Of a DNA stretch of 60,096 nt, positions 7,254-15,354 are shown in pieces. The stretch is from CBFGTV01 sp965652145 (GTDB lineage Bacteria; Bacillota; Clostridia; Peptostreptococcales; Natronincolaceae). The notes beneath the pieces are model-generated. The model did no database searches. It was not told the DNA's origin and was given only the letters and a program-made list of their open reading frames with translations. Position numbers and translations under genes: made by a program. Numbering within the stretch: position 1 is the first letter of the stretch; each line of letters starts with the position of its first letter. The stretch is taken from positions 1 through 60,096 of the forward strand of contig CBFGTV010000014.1 of NCBI GenBank assembly GCA_965652145.1. The letters run 5' to 3'.

Positions 7254-7616
7254 TTACAATTGGTACTCATATCCACCTGGATAGCTAATTTTAACTCTGC
7301 CACATCGAGAAAGCATGGCACCCAAAAAAATAATAGAAGATCTCATTTCCCTGACCCATTCTTCTGGAATTTCATCATGATTTAGCCCACTGGAATCGAC
7401 AATAATTGTGTTTCCCTGGCGTTTAACGGTACAGCCAATGGCCAGCAGAATTTTGGTCATAACCTCCACATCAGATAATCTAGGTATGTCATGAAGTACA
7501 TTTAACTTACCATTCAAAACAGTTGCTGCCATAATCGGTAAAACCGAATTCTTCGCCCCACTCACCCTAGCTTCACCGGTTATTTTATTTCCTCCAATGA
7601 TTACAAACTTACCCAC
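7254..7616 (-). pseudogene. murA: murA 5' part (MurA residues 1-112 plus 8 element-encoded residues)
   Basis: The N-terminal quarter of MurA. The start is taken as GTG at 7614-7616, giving MGKFVIIGGNKITGE, because GGAGGTG lies 8 bases upstream (7625-7631); an ATG further up has no such site. The SGAKNSVLPI motif contains Lys22, which binds UDP-GlcNAc and PEP. The frame is normal up to SYPGG, then crosses the core into the element and ends as YEYQL and stop. The catalytic cysteine is lost, so the product cannot be active. True murA sequence ends at 7273. It follows murG after 127 bases, the usual clostridial position for a murA in this cluster. Confidence 0.93.
7273..7280. repeat. Attachment core, right end of the murA element
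   Basis: The second copy of CCACCTGG. To its left are element bases (TACTCATAT) that mirror the bases at the other end of the element (TTATGATA); to its right are murA codons (AGC TAT on the coding strand). The rebuilt host site has AATT at equal distance on both sides of the core. Confidence 0.85.
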
Positions 7617-7743
7617 TAGGAAGTCACCTCCAGAGTTCTTTATGATCATACACTTTATATCAAATCGTAGCAAAGCATAGATTTAAGCCAAATATATAAT
7701 CATATTATGAAGGAGTCACTAGAGGTGTTCCTTTCAGAACAAA

Positions 7744-8835
7744 CTATTTTAGCAATAGCCGTATTTCTTCATAGATGGTGTCAATGGCCTGAAGCTTGGC
7801 TTCTGCCTTGCTGGCCCTTTGCATTTCTTTTAAGACGGAAGGCTGATTAAATATATAACTTATTTTTTCAAAAAGCAATGTTCCGGAAAGCTCATTTTCC
7901 TTGATCATCATGGCAGCTCCCTTTTCGGAAAGGGCCCGGGCATTATATTCCTGATGGTTTTCTGCCGTATAGGCCTTGGGAATTAAAATCGATGCCTTCC
8001 CTGCCCCGGTTATTTCAGCAATGGTAATGGCTCCGGCGCTGCAAATCATTAGATCGCTGGCCTTAAGACCATAAGGCATGTCATTAATATAGGGTACAAT
8101 TCGATTGTACTTTTCGACCTCTGGGTACGCCTTTAGCCCTTCTGCTATTCCTTCATAATGACCCTTGCCTGTTGCCCAGATGACTTCAAAGGGATTCTGG
8201 GGGTGCTCCTTCAGCATCTCTAAGGTTGCCTCATTTAACCTTCGTGAGCCCCCGCTGCCTCCTACAACCAAAACAATAGGCCTTTTTTTCTGATAGCGTC
8301 TGGCAGCATCCTCCTCTGATATGGTTAAAAAATCGCCCCTTATGGGATTTCCTGTGACGACAATTTTTTTATACTGCTTGAGATATTTTTTTGCCTCCTC
8401 AAAGCTCAGGGCAATACAATCTACATGCTTTGCCAGGATTCGATTAGTCAGCCCTGGAAACACATTCTGCTCATGGATCAGGGTTTTAAAGCCAAGCTTT
8501 GTGGCCATATAAAGGACTGGACCACATACAAAGCCCCCTGTACCAATCACTACATCGGGTTGATATTCCTTAAGGATCCTTCTAGCCTCCAGCAGTCCCT
8601 TCATTAATAGGGCAGCACTTTTTAGATTATGGAAGGAAAGCTTTCTTTTTAAGTAACTTACGGGAATAAAATGTATTGGATACCCTTCCTTTGGCACAAT
8701 TTCCCTTTCTAGCCCCTGTTTGGTTCCAATGAACAGGATTTGTGCATGGGGATTGGTTTCTTTGATTTTGTTGGCAATGGCTATGGCCGGATAAATATGC
8801 CCCCCTGTACCACCACCGCTGATTACTACCTTCAT
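7744..8835 (-). CDS. murG: Lipid II synthase MurG
   Basis: A peripheral membrane GT28 glycosyltransferase that adds GlcNAc to lipid I on the inner membrane face, making lipid II. The start is placed at ATG 8835 (MKVVISGGGTGGHIYPA) because AGGAG lies 8 bases upstream; a start six codons earlier would overlap ftsW. The N-terminal glycine loop GGGTGGH (7-13), the HEQN motif (about residue 125) and the C-terminal sugar-nucleotide segment (VVGGSGGSRRLNEA and AGAITIAEITGAGKASILIP) are all present. The length of 363 residues is normal. It sits 4 bases after ftsW/spoVE. Confidence 0.96.
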   Translation of the reverse strand: MKVVISGGGTGGHIYPAIAIANKIKETNPHAQILFIGTKQGLEREIVPKEGYPIHFIPVSYLKRKLSFHNLKSAALLMKGLLEARRILKEYQPDVVIGTGGFVCGPVLYMATKLGFKTLIHEQNVFPGLTNRILAKHVDCIALSFEEAKKYLKQYKKIVVTGNPIRGDFLTISEEDAARRYQKKRPIVLVVGGSGGSRRLNEATLEMLKEHPQNPFEVIWATGKGHYEGIAEGLKAYPEVEKYNRIVPYINDMPYGLKASDLMICSAGAITIAEITGAGKASILIPKAYTAENHQEYNARALSEKGAAMMIKENELSGTLLFEKISYIFNQPSVLKEMQRASKAEAKLQAIDTIYEEIRLLLK

Positions 8836-8839
8836 TTTT

Positions 8840-9964
8840 TCAACTCCTATCAAGATTGGTATATCGAGAAATATTTAATAATATACCGGTCATTGCCATA
8901 AAAATAACCAAGGTATTTCCGCCATAGCTGATGAAAGGCAGTGGCATACCCGTCACCGGCATGGATGAGGTGGCAACGGCAATATTGATAATCACCTGAA
9001 CTGTGATCATCGATACATAACCCGTTGTAAATAGGCAACTAAACACATCGGGCGCATTAATGGCAATTCGAATCCCTCGCCAGATCAGTATCATAAATAA
9101 CAACAATATGACTGCGCCACCAATGAAGCCCAATTCTTCGCCTATAATAGCAAATATGAAATCATTCTGGGGTTCGGGCAGATAAAAGTGCTTTTGTACA
9201 CTTCTTCCCAGCCCCCGGCCAAATAACCCCCCTGACCCTAAGGCCAATAGCGATTGAACCACTTGAAAGCCCGTATCTGTGGGATCTGCCCAGGGATCAA
9301 GAAAAGCTGTAATTCGGGCGGCCTTATAGGAGCTTCCACTAATAAAGATGTACCCAATTAGGGCAATCATTCCCCCCACACCTGCACCAGCTAAGCCGAT
9401 AAAATGGGAGAGCTTCATTCCCCCCACAAAAACCATGGCTACAATGATAACCGCCACCACAAAGGCAGTACTGAAGTCAGGCTGTTTATAGATCAAGCCA
9501 AAGCACAGTCCGATTAGCATCAGGTAGGGCACCACACCATAGAGGAAGCTTTGCATTTTTTCTTTTTTCCTTTCAATACTGGTGGCAACAAATAAAATGA
9601 CCGCAAACTTCGCCACCTCAGAAGGCATAATGGTGAGGGAATCCCCTACTCCGATCCAGCGTTGGGCGCCATTTACCTCCTTGCCGAGGGGCGTTAAAAC
9701 CACGACTAAAAGTCCTAAGCTGATGAGCATGATCATATTGGCAAAGCGCTTCCATTGCCAATAGGGGAAGCGGGAGCAAAATACCATTGCCATGGTTCCC
9801 ACCACTGCCCATATAAAAACCCGCTTTAAAAAATAATAGCCATCTTTATAATTGACTAAAGAGTAGGAGAAGCTTGAACTGAAGATCATGATAATGCCTA
9901 TAGCCACCAGGGCTGAAACCGAAAGAAGCAATACGGAGTCAAAGGGATTTTTCTTCTTTCCCAT
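8840..9964 (-). CDS. spoVE: SEDS glycosyltransferase FtsW/SpoVE
   Basis: An integral membrane peptidoglycan polymerase of 374 residues with about ten membrane segments that joins lipid II into glycan strands together with its class B PBP partner. Family motifs visible are GAQRWIGVG, QPDFSTA, GSGGLFGRGLGRSVQKHFYLPEPQNDFIFAIIGEELG and the C-terminal GMPLPFISYGG. Only one SEDS gene lies in this cluster. In spore formers the gene between murD and murG is usually called spoVE (cortex) or ftsW (septum), and sequence alone does not decide. It overlaps nothing and starts one base past the murD stop. Confidence 0.93.
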   Translation of the reverse strand: MGKKKNPFDSVLLLSVSALVAIGIIMIFSSSFSYSLVNYKDGYYFLKRVFIWAVVGTMAMVFCSRFPYWQWKRFANMIMLISLGLLVVVLTPLGKEVNGAQRWIGVGDSLTIMPSEVAKFAVILFVATSIERKKEKMQSFLYGVVPYLMLIGLCFGLIYKQPDFSTAFVVAVIIVAMVFVGGMKLSHFIGLAGAGVGGMIALIGYIFISGSSYKAARITAFLDPWADPTDTGFQVVQSLLALGSGGLFGRGLGRSVQKHFYLPEPQNDFIFAIIGEELGFIGGAVILLLFMILIWRGIRIAINAPDVFSCLFTTGYVSMITVQVIINIAVATSSMPVTGMPLPFISYGGNTLVIFMAMTGILLNISRYTNLDRS

Positions 9965-9965
9965 T

Positions 9966-11330
9966 TTAAGCCCCCCTTAGGTTTGAAACAAGATTCTTAA
10001 AATGCCTTCCTCTTTCCTCAAAATTAGGGTACATATCCCAACTGGCACAGGCCGGTGATAACAATATGGTATCTCCCTCACTGGCATGACTAAAGGCCAA
10101 AGTCACTGCTTCCTCCAAATCCTTTACCGGTTGAACCCCCAAAAATCCCCGATCCCTTGCCGCCTGCTGCAATTTCAGCGCAGTTTCTCCATAAACAATC
10201 ATTTCCTTTACTTTTCCCTGGAAGGCATCAATAAAAGCAGAAAAATCACTTCCCTTATCCATTCCGCCCGCCAAAAGTACAATAGGTCCTTTAACAGCCT
10301 CAAGGGCTTTTATTGATGCATCGGGATTGGTACCCTTTGAATCATTAATAAATGCCACACCGCTGACGGTATCGACATATTCAAGACGATGCTCCACTCC
10401 CTGGAAGGTTTTTAAGGTATGGGCGATAATGCTGGGTTCGATTCCAGCTACATAGGCCATGGCCACCGCCGCCAGGGCATTTTCTAAATTATGATTTCCT
10501 GGAATGTTAATTTCGTTAATAGCGATAATCTCTTCCCTTTTGCCATTGAAATGAACGACAACTTTATTTTGGTCAACATATACCCCCTCAGATAGTTGAG
10601 TTTTCCGGCTAAAGAAAACCTTTTTGGCCTTCAAGCCTTGGCTTTCCTCTTTTAGGGCTTCATCATCGTAATTGATGATGGCAAAATCTGAGGGTTGTTG
10701 ATTTTTGAATAGATTAAATTTGGCATTTTTATAGTTTTCCATGGTCTTATGGCGATTCAAGTGGTCTGGTGTTAAATTTAATATAGCAGCTATTTGAGGG
10801 CGAAAGGTCACGATACTCTCCAACTGAAAGCTGCTGACCTCCATTACCATGTAATCTTCTTTTTTTATCTCCAGGGCTTTAGAAATAGCCGCCACACCAA
10901 TGTTTCCCACTACGTAGGTATTTTTTCCTGCATTTTTAAATATTTCTCCTGTCAGGCTGGTGGTGGTGGTCTTTCCATTGGTACCTGTTATGGCCACGAT
11001 TTGACCTTCTGCCAAACGATAGGCCAGCTCAATTTCTCCGATAATCTCTTTCCCAGCCTCCCGTAAGGCCTTAATAAAGGGCAGCTCCAATGGAACCCCA
11101 GGTGAAACAATTACTAAATCAATGGCCAAGTCATCTATTTTTTCAGGATGCTTACCCAATATGTATTCCACCCTTAGGCCCTTTAATTCATCTAGGGCAT
11201 CGGTTAATTGTTCTTTCATCTTTAGATCGTTGACAATGACCCTTGCCCCTAATTTGTCTAATGCCTTAACTAAGGGAATACCGGTTATGGCAAGACCTAT
11301 GACCAATACTACCTTATTTTTTAAATTCAT
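9966..11330 (-). CDS. murD: UDP-MurNAc-L-alanine:D-glutamate ligase MurD
   Basis: A cytoplasmic ATP-dependent Mur ligase that adds D-glutamate to UDP-MurNAc-L-Ala. An N-terminal Rossmann-like domain (VLVIGLAITGIPL, about 9-21) is followed by the ATP loop GTNGKTTT (about 115-122). Next come the Mur ligase centre (NLTPDHLNRH) and the C-terminal domain with NDSKGTNPDAS and LLAGGMDKG. The length of 454 residues is typical. It lies 16 bases after mraY and is in the same operon. Confidence 0.96.
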   Translation of the reverse strand: MNLKNKVVLVIGLAITGIPLVKALDKLGARVIVNDLKMKEQLTDALDELKGLRVEYILGKHPEKIDDLAIDLVIVSPGVPLELPFIKALREAGKEIIGEIELAYRLAEGQIVAITGTNGKTTTTSLTGEIFKNAGKNTYVVGNIGVAAISKALEIKKEDYMVMEVSSFQLESIVTFRPQIAAILNLTPDHLNRHKTMENYKNAKFNLFKNQQPSDFAIINYDDEALKEESQGLKAKKVFFSRKTQLSEGVYVDQNKVVVHFNGKREEIIAINEINIPGNHNLENALAAVAMAYVAGIEPSIIAHTLKTFQGVEHRLEYVDTVSGVAFINDSKGTNPDASIKALEAVKGPIVLLAGGMDKGSDFSAFIDAFQGKVKEMIVYGETALKLQQAARDRGFLGVQPVKDLEEAVTLAFSHASEGDTILLSPACASWDMYPNFEERGRHFKNLVSNLRGA

Positions 11331-11346
11331 TCTTTCACCCGCTTTC

Positions 11347-12342
11347 TTAATTCAAGCCGACAATTCCTATTAAGCATAGAATGACTGTGGTAATCCAAAA
11401 AACGATTACTACCTTCGTTTCTGCCCAACCACTCAATTCATAATGGTGATGAAGGGGACTCATTTTAAATATACGTTTCCCTGTTAATTTATATGAGGCC
11501 ACTTGTAAAATAACTGATAATGTTTCAGCAAAATAAATACCGCCTACAATGGGAATAATTAACGAAACATTCATTAGTATTGCCACTGTTGCTACAGCTC
11601 CCCCCAGGGCTAAGGAACCTGTGTCTCCCATAAATACCTGGGCAGGATGGGAATTAAACCTTAAAAAGCCCAGGCAGGCTCCGGTAACAGCCCCTGAAAA
11701 AATCGCCAGGCTGGTATAGCCCCAATTTAAGGCAATTAAGCTAAAGAAAGCAGCAATAATTAAGGTTACACCTGCGGCCAAACCGTCTAAACCATCCGTT
11801 AGGTTAGCACCATTTACTGTGGCCACCACAACAAAGGCGATAAAGGGTTTATAAAGGATTCCTAGATCCAGATATTGGGGAATCGTTAAACCGCCAATGG
11901 TGAAGCTTCCTTGGATAAAGGGAATAATCACCTTGGTACCCATAATCGACACATTGGATTGATAAACGGCAAGCAATAGGGCAATAATGACCTGCAGTAT
12001 TAGTTTTTGATAGGCCCTTAAGCCCAGTGATCGCTTTAAAACTACTTTAATAAAATCATCTAAAAAACCAATTAGGCCAAAGGCGGTGGTTGCCGCCAGG
12101 GCCACCAAAAGATCACGATTCATGACACCAGCTGTCAAGGAAGTGATCAGGATTGACGCAATAATGATAATACCGCCGATTGTGGGGGTTCCACTCTTGG
12201 ACTTATGGCTTTGGGGGCCTTCCTCCCGAATCGTTTGGCCCACCTTCAACCTTTTTAAATAGGGAATAATTAAAGGTCCCAATAGTAATGTGATGGCAAA
12301 ACCAATAATAATTGTATAAATAAGCTGCTTATGCTGTATCAT
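11347..12342 (-). CDS. mraY: Phospho-MurNAc-pentapeptide transferase MraY
   Basis: A membrane enzyme of 331 residues that moves phospho-MurNAc-pentapeptide to undecaprenyl phosphate, making lipid I. It has about ten hydrophobic helices. Catalytic landmarks are FLDDFIKV (first aspartate pair), NLTDGLDGLA, MGDTGSLALGG and the C-terminal HHHYELSGW. The conserved KSGTPTIGG loop is present near the N-terminus. It starts 4 bases after murF, in the operon order murF-mraY-murD seen in most Firmicutes. Confidence 0.97.
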   Translation of the reverse strand: MIQHKQLIYTIIIGFAITLLLGPLIIPYLKRLKVGQTIREEGPQSHKSKSGTPTIGGIIIIASILITSLTAGVMNRDLLVALAATTAFGLIGFLDDFIKVVLKRSLGLRAYQKLILQVIIALLLAVYQSNVSIMGTKVIIPFIQGSFTIGGLTIPQYLDLGILYKPFIAFVVVATVNGANLTDGLDGLAAGVTLIIAAFFSLIALNWGYTSLAIFSGAVTGACLGFLRFNSHPAQVFMGDTGSLALGGAVATVAILMNVSLIIPIVGGIYFAETLSVILQVASYKLTGKRIFKMSPLHHHYELSGWAETKVVIVFWITTVILCLIGIVGLN

Positions 12343-12346
12343 TATA

Positions 12347-13732
12347 TTAGCTCCTCTCTAGTAAATAATTAACGATTTCTTCCATCTTCATACCTCTTGA
12401 GCCCTTAATTAAAATAATATCCTCTGGCTGTATGAGTTCTTCCAGTTTTTCTATGGCCTGTTGATTATTAGAAACTGAGATAATCAATTTTTCATTTGCT
12501 AAGGTTTCTGCTTCCTCTGCAATCCATCGGGCCATGTTTCCTACAGAAATCAATATATTTACATTGGTATTTGCAAAATCCCGGCCAACCATGCGATGAC
12601 CCTCCTCTGAAAAACTGCCCATTTCAAACATATCTCCCAGCAGTGCAATTTTTCTTTTTCCCTTCATATCATCAAGTACCTTAAGGGATGCCTTCATGGA
12701 ATCCGGGCTGGCATTATAGGCATCATTAATGATTTTAAGATTATGTTTTTCATGGATTTCAAACCTCATCTTTGAAGGAATATAATGATTCAGACCTTTT
12801 TGTAATTCCTCAGGGGTCATTTTAAAGTTCAGTCCAATCCATAGGGCTACCAGAGCATTGTAAACATTATGAATACCAGGATATTTAAATTGAAAATCAT
12901 GAACTTCTTCCATTATTTTAATGGAGATGGTGAAGCCTGCTTCACCATGATCAATTACCCGTTGGGGATAAAAGTCATTCTCCTTCGATAATCCATAGGA
13001 TATGCACTGATAGGATCTTTGCTGCTCCTTTACTTTTTGAAGATAGGGATCATCTCCATTGATCAGCAGATAATCGGTCCCTTGCAGGAAGCCGGCTATT
13101 TCCAGCTTCGCCTTCAGGATGTTTTCTCTGCTTCCTAAGTGTTCTATATGAGACATACCAATATTGGTGATCACCGCCACATGGGGCCTGACAATTTCAA
13201 CCAGATTATGAATTTCACCAAAGGATGACATCCCCATTTCCAATACACCAACCTCATGGCTTTTTGACAGGTTGAACAGCGTCATGGGCAAACCGATTTG
13301 GTTATTTAAATTACCCATATTTTTTAGAACCTGATATTTTTCTGACAGGATGCTGCTGATCAAATCCTTCGTGCTGGTTTTACCTGTACTGCCGGTTACC
13401 GCCACAAAGGGGATATGAAACTGATTACGATAATAAGTACTGATTTTTCTCAGGGCAACCAGGATATCTTCCACTTCGATAACAAAAATTCCTTCCAGTT
13501 CCTTCAAATTAATTGGTTGTCCTTTGCAGCAAAGGCTGCCCCATGCCCCCTTGGTCTTGGCCTTGGGAATAAAATCATGCCCTCTATAATTTGCTCCGTC
13601 GAGGGGAATAAAAAGCTGTCCTACTTTAAGGGTTCGGGTATCGGTGGAAATTCCCAGACTTGAAGGGTTTTTTCCAGCTTGCAATAGACGGCCTCCTGTG
13701 GCTTGGATGATTTGTTCAACGGTCAGCAGCAT
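12347..13732 (-). CDS. murF: UDP-MurNAc-tripeptide:D-Ala-D-Ala ligase MurF
   Basis: The Mur ligase that adds D-alanyl-D-alanine to the UDP-MurNAc-tripeptide, completing the pentapeptide. The ATP loop AVTGSTGKTSTK sits near residue 115. NAYNASPDSM marks the family centre, and LLGDMFEMG plus the C-terminal KGSRGMKMEEIV motif are typical of MurF. The length of 461 residues is normal. Its start overlaps the last base of murE, so the two are translationally coupled. Confidence 0.96.
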   Translation of the reverse strand: MLLTVEQIIQATGGRLLQAGKNPSSLGISTDTRTLKVGQLFIPLDGANYRGHDFIPKAKTKGAWGSLCCKGQPINLKELEGIFVIEVEDILVALRKISTYYRNQFHIPFVAVTGSTGKTSTKDLISSILSEKYQVLKNMGNLNNQIGLPMTLFNLSKSHEVGVLEMGMSSFGEIHNLVEIVRPHVAVITNIGMSHIEHLGSRENILKAKLEIAGFLQGTDYLLINGDDPYLQKVKEQQRSYQCISYGLSKENDFYPQRVIDHGEAGFTISIKIMEEVHDFQFKYPGIHNVYNALVALWIGLNFKMTPEELQKGLNHYIPSKMRFEIHEKHNLKIINDAYNASPDSMKASLKVLDDMKGKRKIALLGDMFEMGSFSEEGHRMVGRDFANTNVNILISVGNMARWIAEEAETLANEKLIISVSNNQQAIEKLEELIQPEDIILIKGSRGMKMEEIVNYLLERS

Positions 13733-15198
13733 TACTCAATTCCTTCCTCTCTAGCGATTTCAATTGCAACCTGCCGGTCGTCAAAGGGCAGCACCTGGCT
13801 CCCTACAATTTGGGTTGTCTCGTGACCCTTTCCTGCAATAATGACGATATCATTCCTACGGGCTGTCTTAAGGGCCAATTTAATGGCCTCCCGTCTATCT
13901 GGCCTTACATAATAACAGCTCTTGGATTTTTGAATCCCTTGTTCAACCATTTCTATTATTTGATTAGGATCCTCGGTTCGAGGGTTATCAGATGTTAGAA
14001 TCGATATATCGCTGTATCTTCCGGCGATTTCACCCATCACGGGTCTTTTTGTTTTATCCCGATCGCCACCGCAGCCAAATACGGTAATCAATCTATTATC
14101 CTTTGCAAAGGTCTTGGCTGCTTTTAAAACATTTTCCAGGGCATCAGGCGTATGGGCGAAGTCTACAATCACTGCTGCCTTTTTGATTTCTTCGATCACT
14201 TCAAACCTTCCCTTTACTCCTTTAAACTGCTTTAGGGCTGAAACCATTGATTCAACAGGTATCCCCAGGGCATAGCAGGCCGATATGGCCGCCAGGGCAT
14301 TGTAAACAGCAAAAAGGGCTGGGATTTTAAGGGTAAAGGCTTCCCTGAAATCGGGCCCCACCACCTCAAAGCTGACACCCTTAAGGCCGATTTTGACATT
14401 CTCTGCCTTAAAATCAGCTGACTGATTTATTCCATAGGTATAAAGGGGAACTGCTAAATTTCTGATTTCTTCTGCTATGATCTGACCATGGGAGTCATCA
14501 ATATTAATAATATTCCCAGTCTGGGTCTGATAAAATAATTTCTTTTTTGACCTTCGATAATTATCTAAATTTAGGTGAAAGTCCAGGTGATCAGGTGTGA
14601 GATTGGTAAAAATACCAATTTTAAAGGCAATCCCTTCCACTCGGCTAAGCTCCAGGGAATGGGATGAAACCTCCATGACACAGCTATCCAGTCCATAATC
14701 AAGCATTTTTCTAAATTGCCGCTGAATATCAATTGATTCTGGTGTTGTTCTGGATTGAACGACCCTTTCATCTCCCATCAGCGTGGCCAGCGTCCCCATT
14801 AATCCAGGCCTTCGGCCCGCTTCCTCCAATATTGCCTTAATCATATAAGTAATTGAGGTTTTTCCATTGGTTCCCGTAACACCAATTACATCTAATATTT
14901 CACTGGGTCGATGATAAAAATTCGTTGCAATTTGTGCCATGGCCCTTCTGCAATCTCTTACCCGTATCACGGTTGCATCTTCCGCTTGAATCGGTACTTC
15001 GCAGAGGATCGCCTTTGCTCCCCTTTGAATGGCTTCACTTACGTATAGGTGTCCATCCGTTTGAAAGCCCCGAATACATATAAATAAGCTATTTTCTGTA
15101 ACATCCTTTGAATTATTATGTATGTTGTCTATCTCTAAATCATCATTTCCGTCCAGCTTGACGATATCCAGCCCCTGAATCAATTCCTTTAATATCAT
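13732..15198 (-). CDS. murE: UDP-MurNAc-dipeptide ligase MurE, meso-diaminopimelate type
   Basis: The Mur ligase that adds the third stem-peptide residue. The ATP loop GVTGTNGKTS lies near residue 110, followed by TPDHLDFH, FAHTPDALENVL and a GKGHE motif. The amino-acid selecting motif reads DNPR (in TSDNPRTEDP), the form found in enzymes adding meso-diaminopimelate rather than lysine, so this organism's peptidoglycan is predicted to be the A1-gamma mDAP type. It has 488 residues and lies 156 bases after spoVD; that gap has no gene. Confidence 0.96.
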   Translation of the reverse strand: MILKELIQGLDIVKLDGNDDLEIDNIHNNSKDVTENSLFICIRGFQTDGHLYVSEAIQRGAKAILCEVPIQAEDATVIRVRDCRRAMAQIATNFYHRPSEILDVIGVTGTNGKTSITYMIKAILEEAGRRPGLMGTLATLMGDERVVQSRTTPESIDIQRQFRKMLDYGLDSCVMEVSSHSLELSRVEGIAFKIGIFTNLTPDHLDFHLNLDNYRRSKKKLFYQTQTGNIINIDDSHGQIIAEEIRNLAVPLYTYGINQSADFKAENVKIGLKGVSFEVVGPDFREAFTLKIPALFAVYNALAAISACYALGIPVESMVSALKQFKGVKGRFEVIEEIKKAAVIVDFAHTPDALENVLKAAKTFAKDNRLITVFGCGGDRDKTKRPVMGEIAGRYSDISILTSDNPRTEDPNQIIEMVEQGIQKSKSCYYVRPDRREAIKLALKTARRNDIVIIAGKGHETTQIVGSQVLPFDDRQVAIEIAREEGIE

Positions 15199-15354
15199 GG
15201 GTATCCATCCCTTCTATTGCTATTATTAACGTTTCTTGAGCTTTTTAAAAGGCAACATAAAATTAAAGGTTGATTACCCAATAATTTTAGTTGCCCATTT
15301 CATTATAAATCCATTAGCTTATATTTTCTAGTATTAAATTTTATGGAAATAGGC

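Larger units (their letters stand above)
4594..7280 (-). mobile_element. 2.69-kb serine-recombinase element interrupting murA
   Basis: A DNA segment bounded by the 8-bp direct repeat CCACCTGG (4586-4593 and 7273-7280) that splits murA between codons 112 and 116. It carries three minus-strand genes in transcription order: an HD-domain protein, a 61-residue protein and a large serine recombinase. It also has two internal terminators. The joined element ends (attP) form a dyad around the core, TCATA-N10-TATGA, matching 8 of 10 positions per arm. Excision would recreate murA exactly in frame. No transposase, replication or phage structural gene is present, so this is a minimal excisable element, comparable in logic to skin, the comK prophage and the nifD element. 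Whether it moves is inferred. Confidence 0.88.

Noticed and set aside
4594..7280. The element as a transposon of the IS or Tn type
   Set aside because: No DDE transposase and no terminal inverted repeats of IS type; the direct core repeat and serine recombinase fit site-specific integration.
3676..7673. murA N- and C-parts as two separate genes or as a simple frameshift
   Set aside because: The parts join perfectly at an 8-bp repeat with an intact recombinase between them, so insertion explains everything better than gene splitting or sequencing error.
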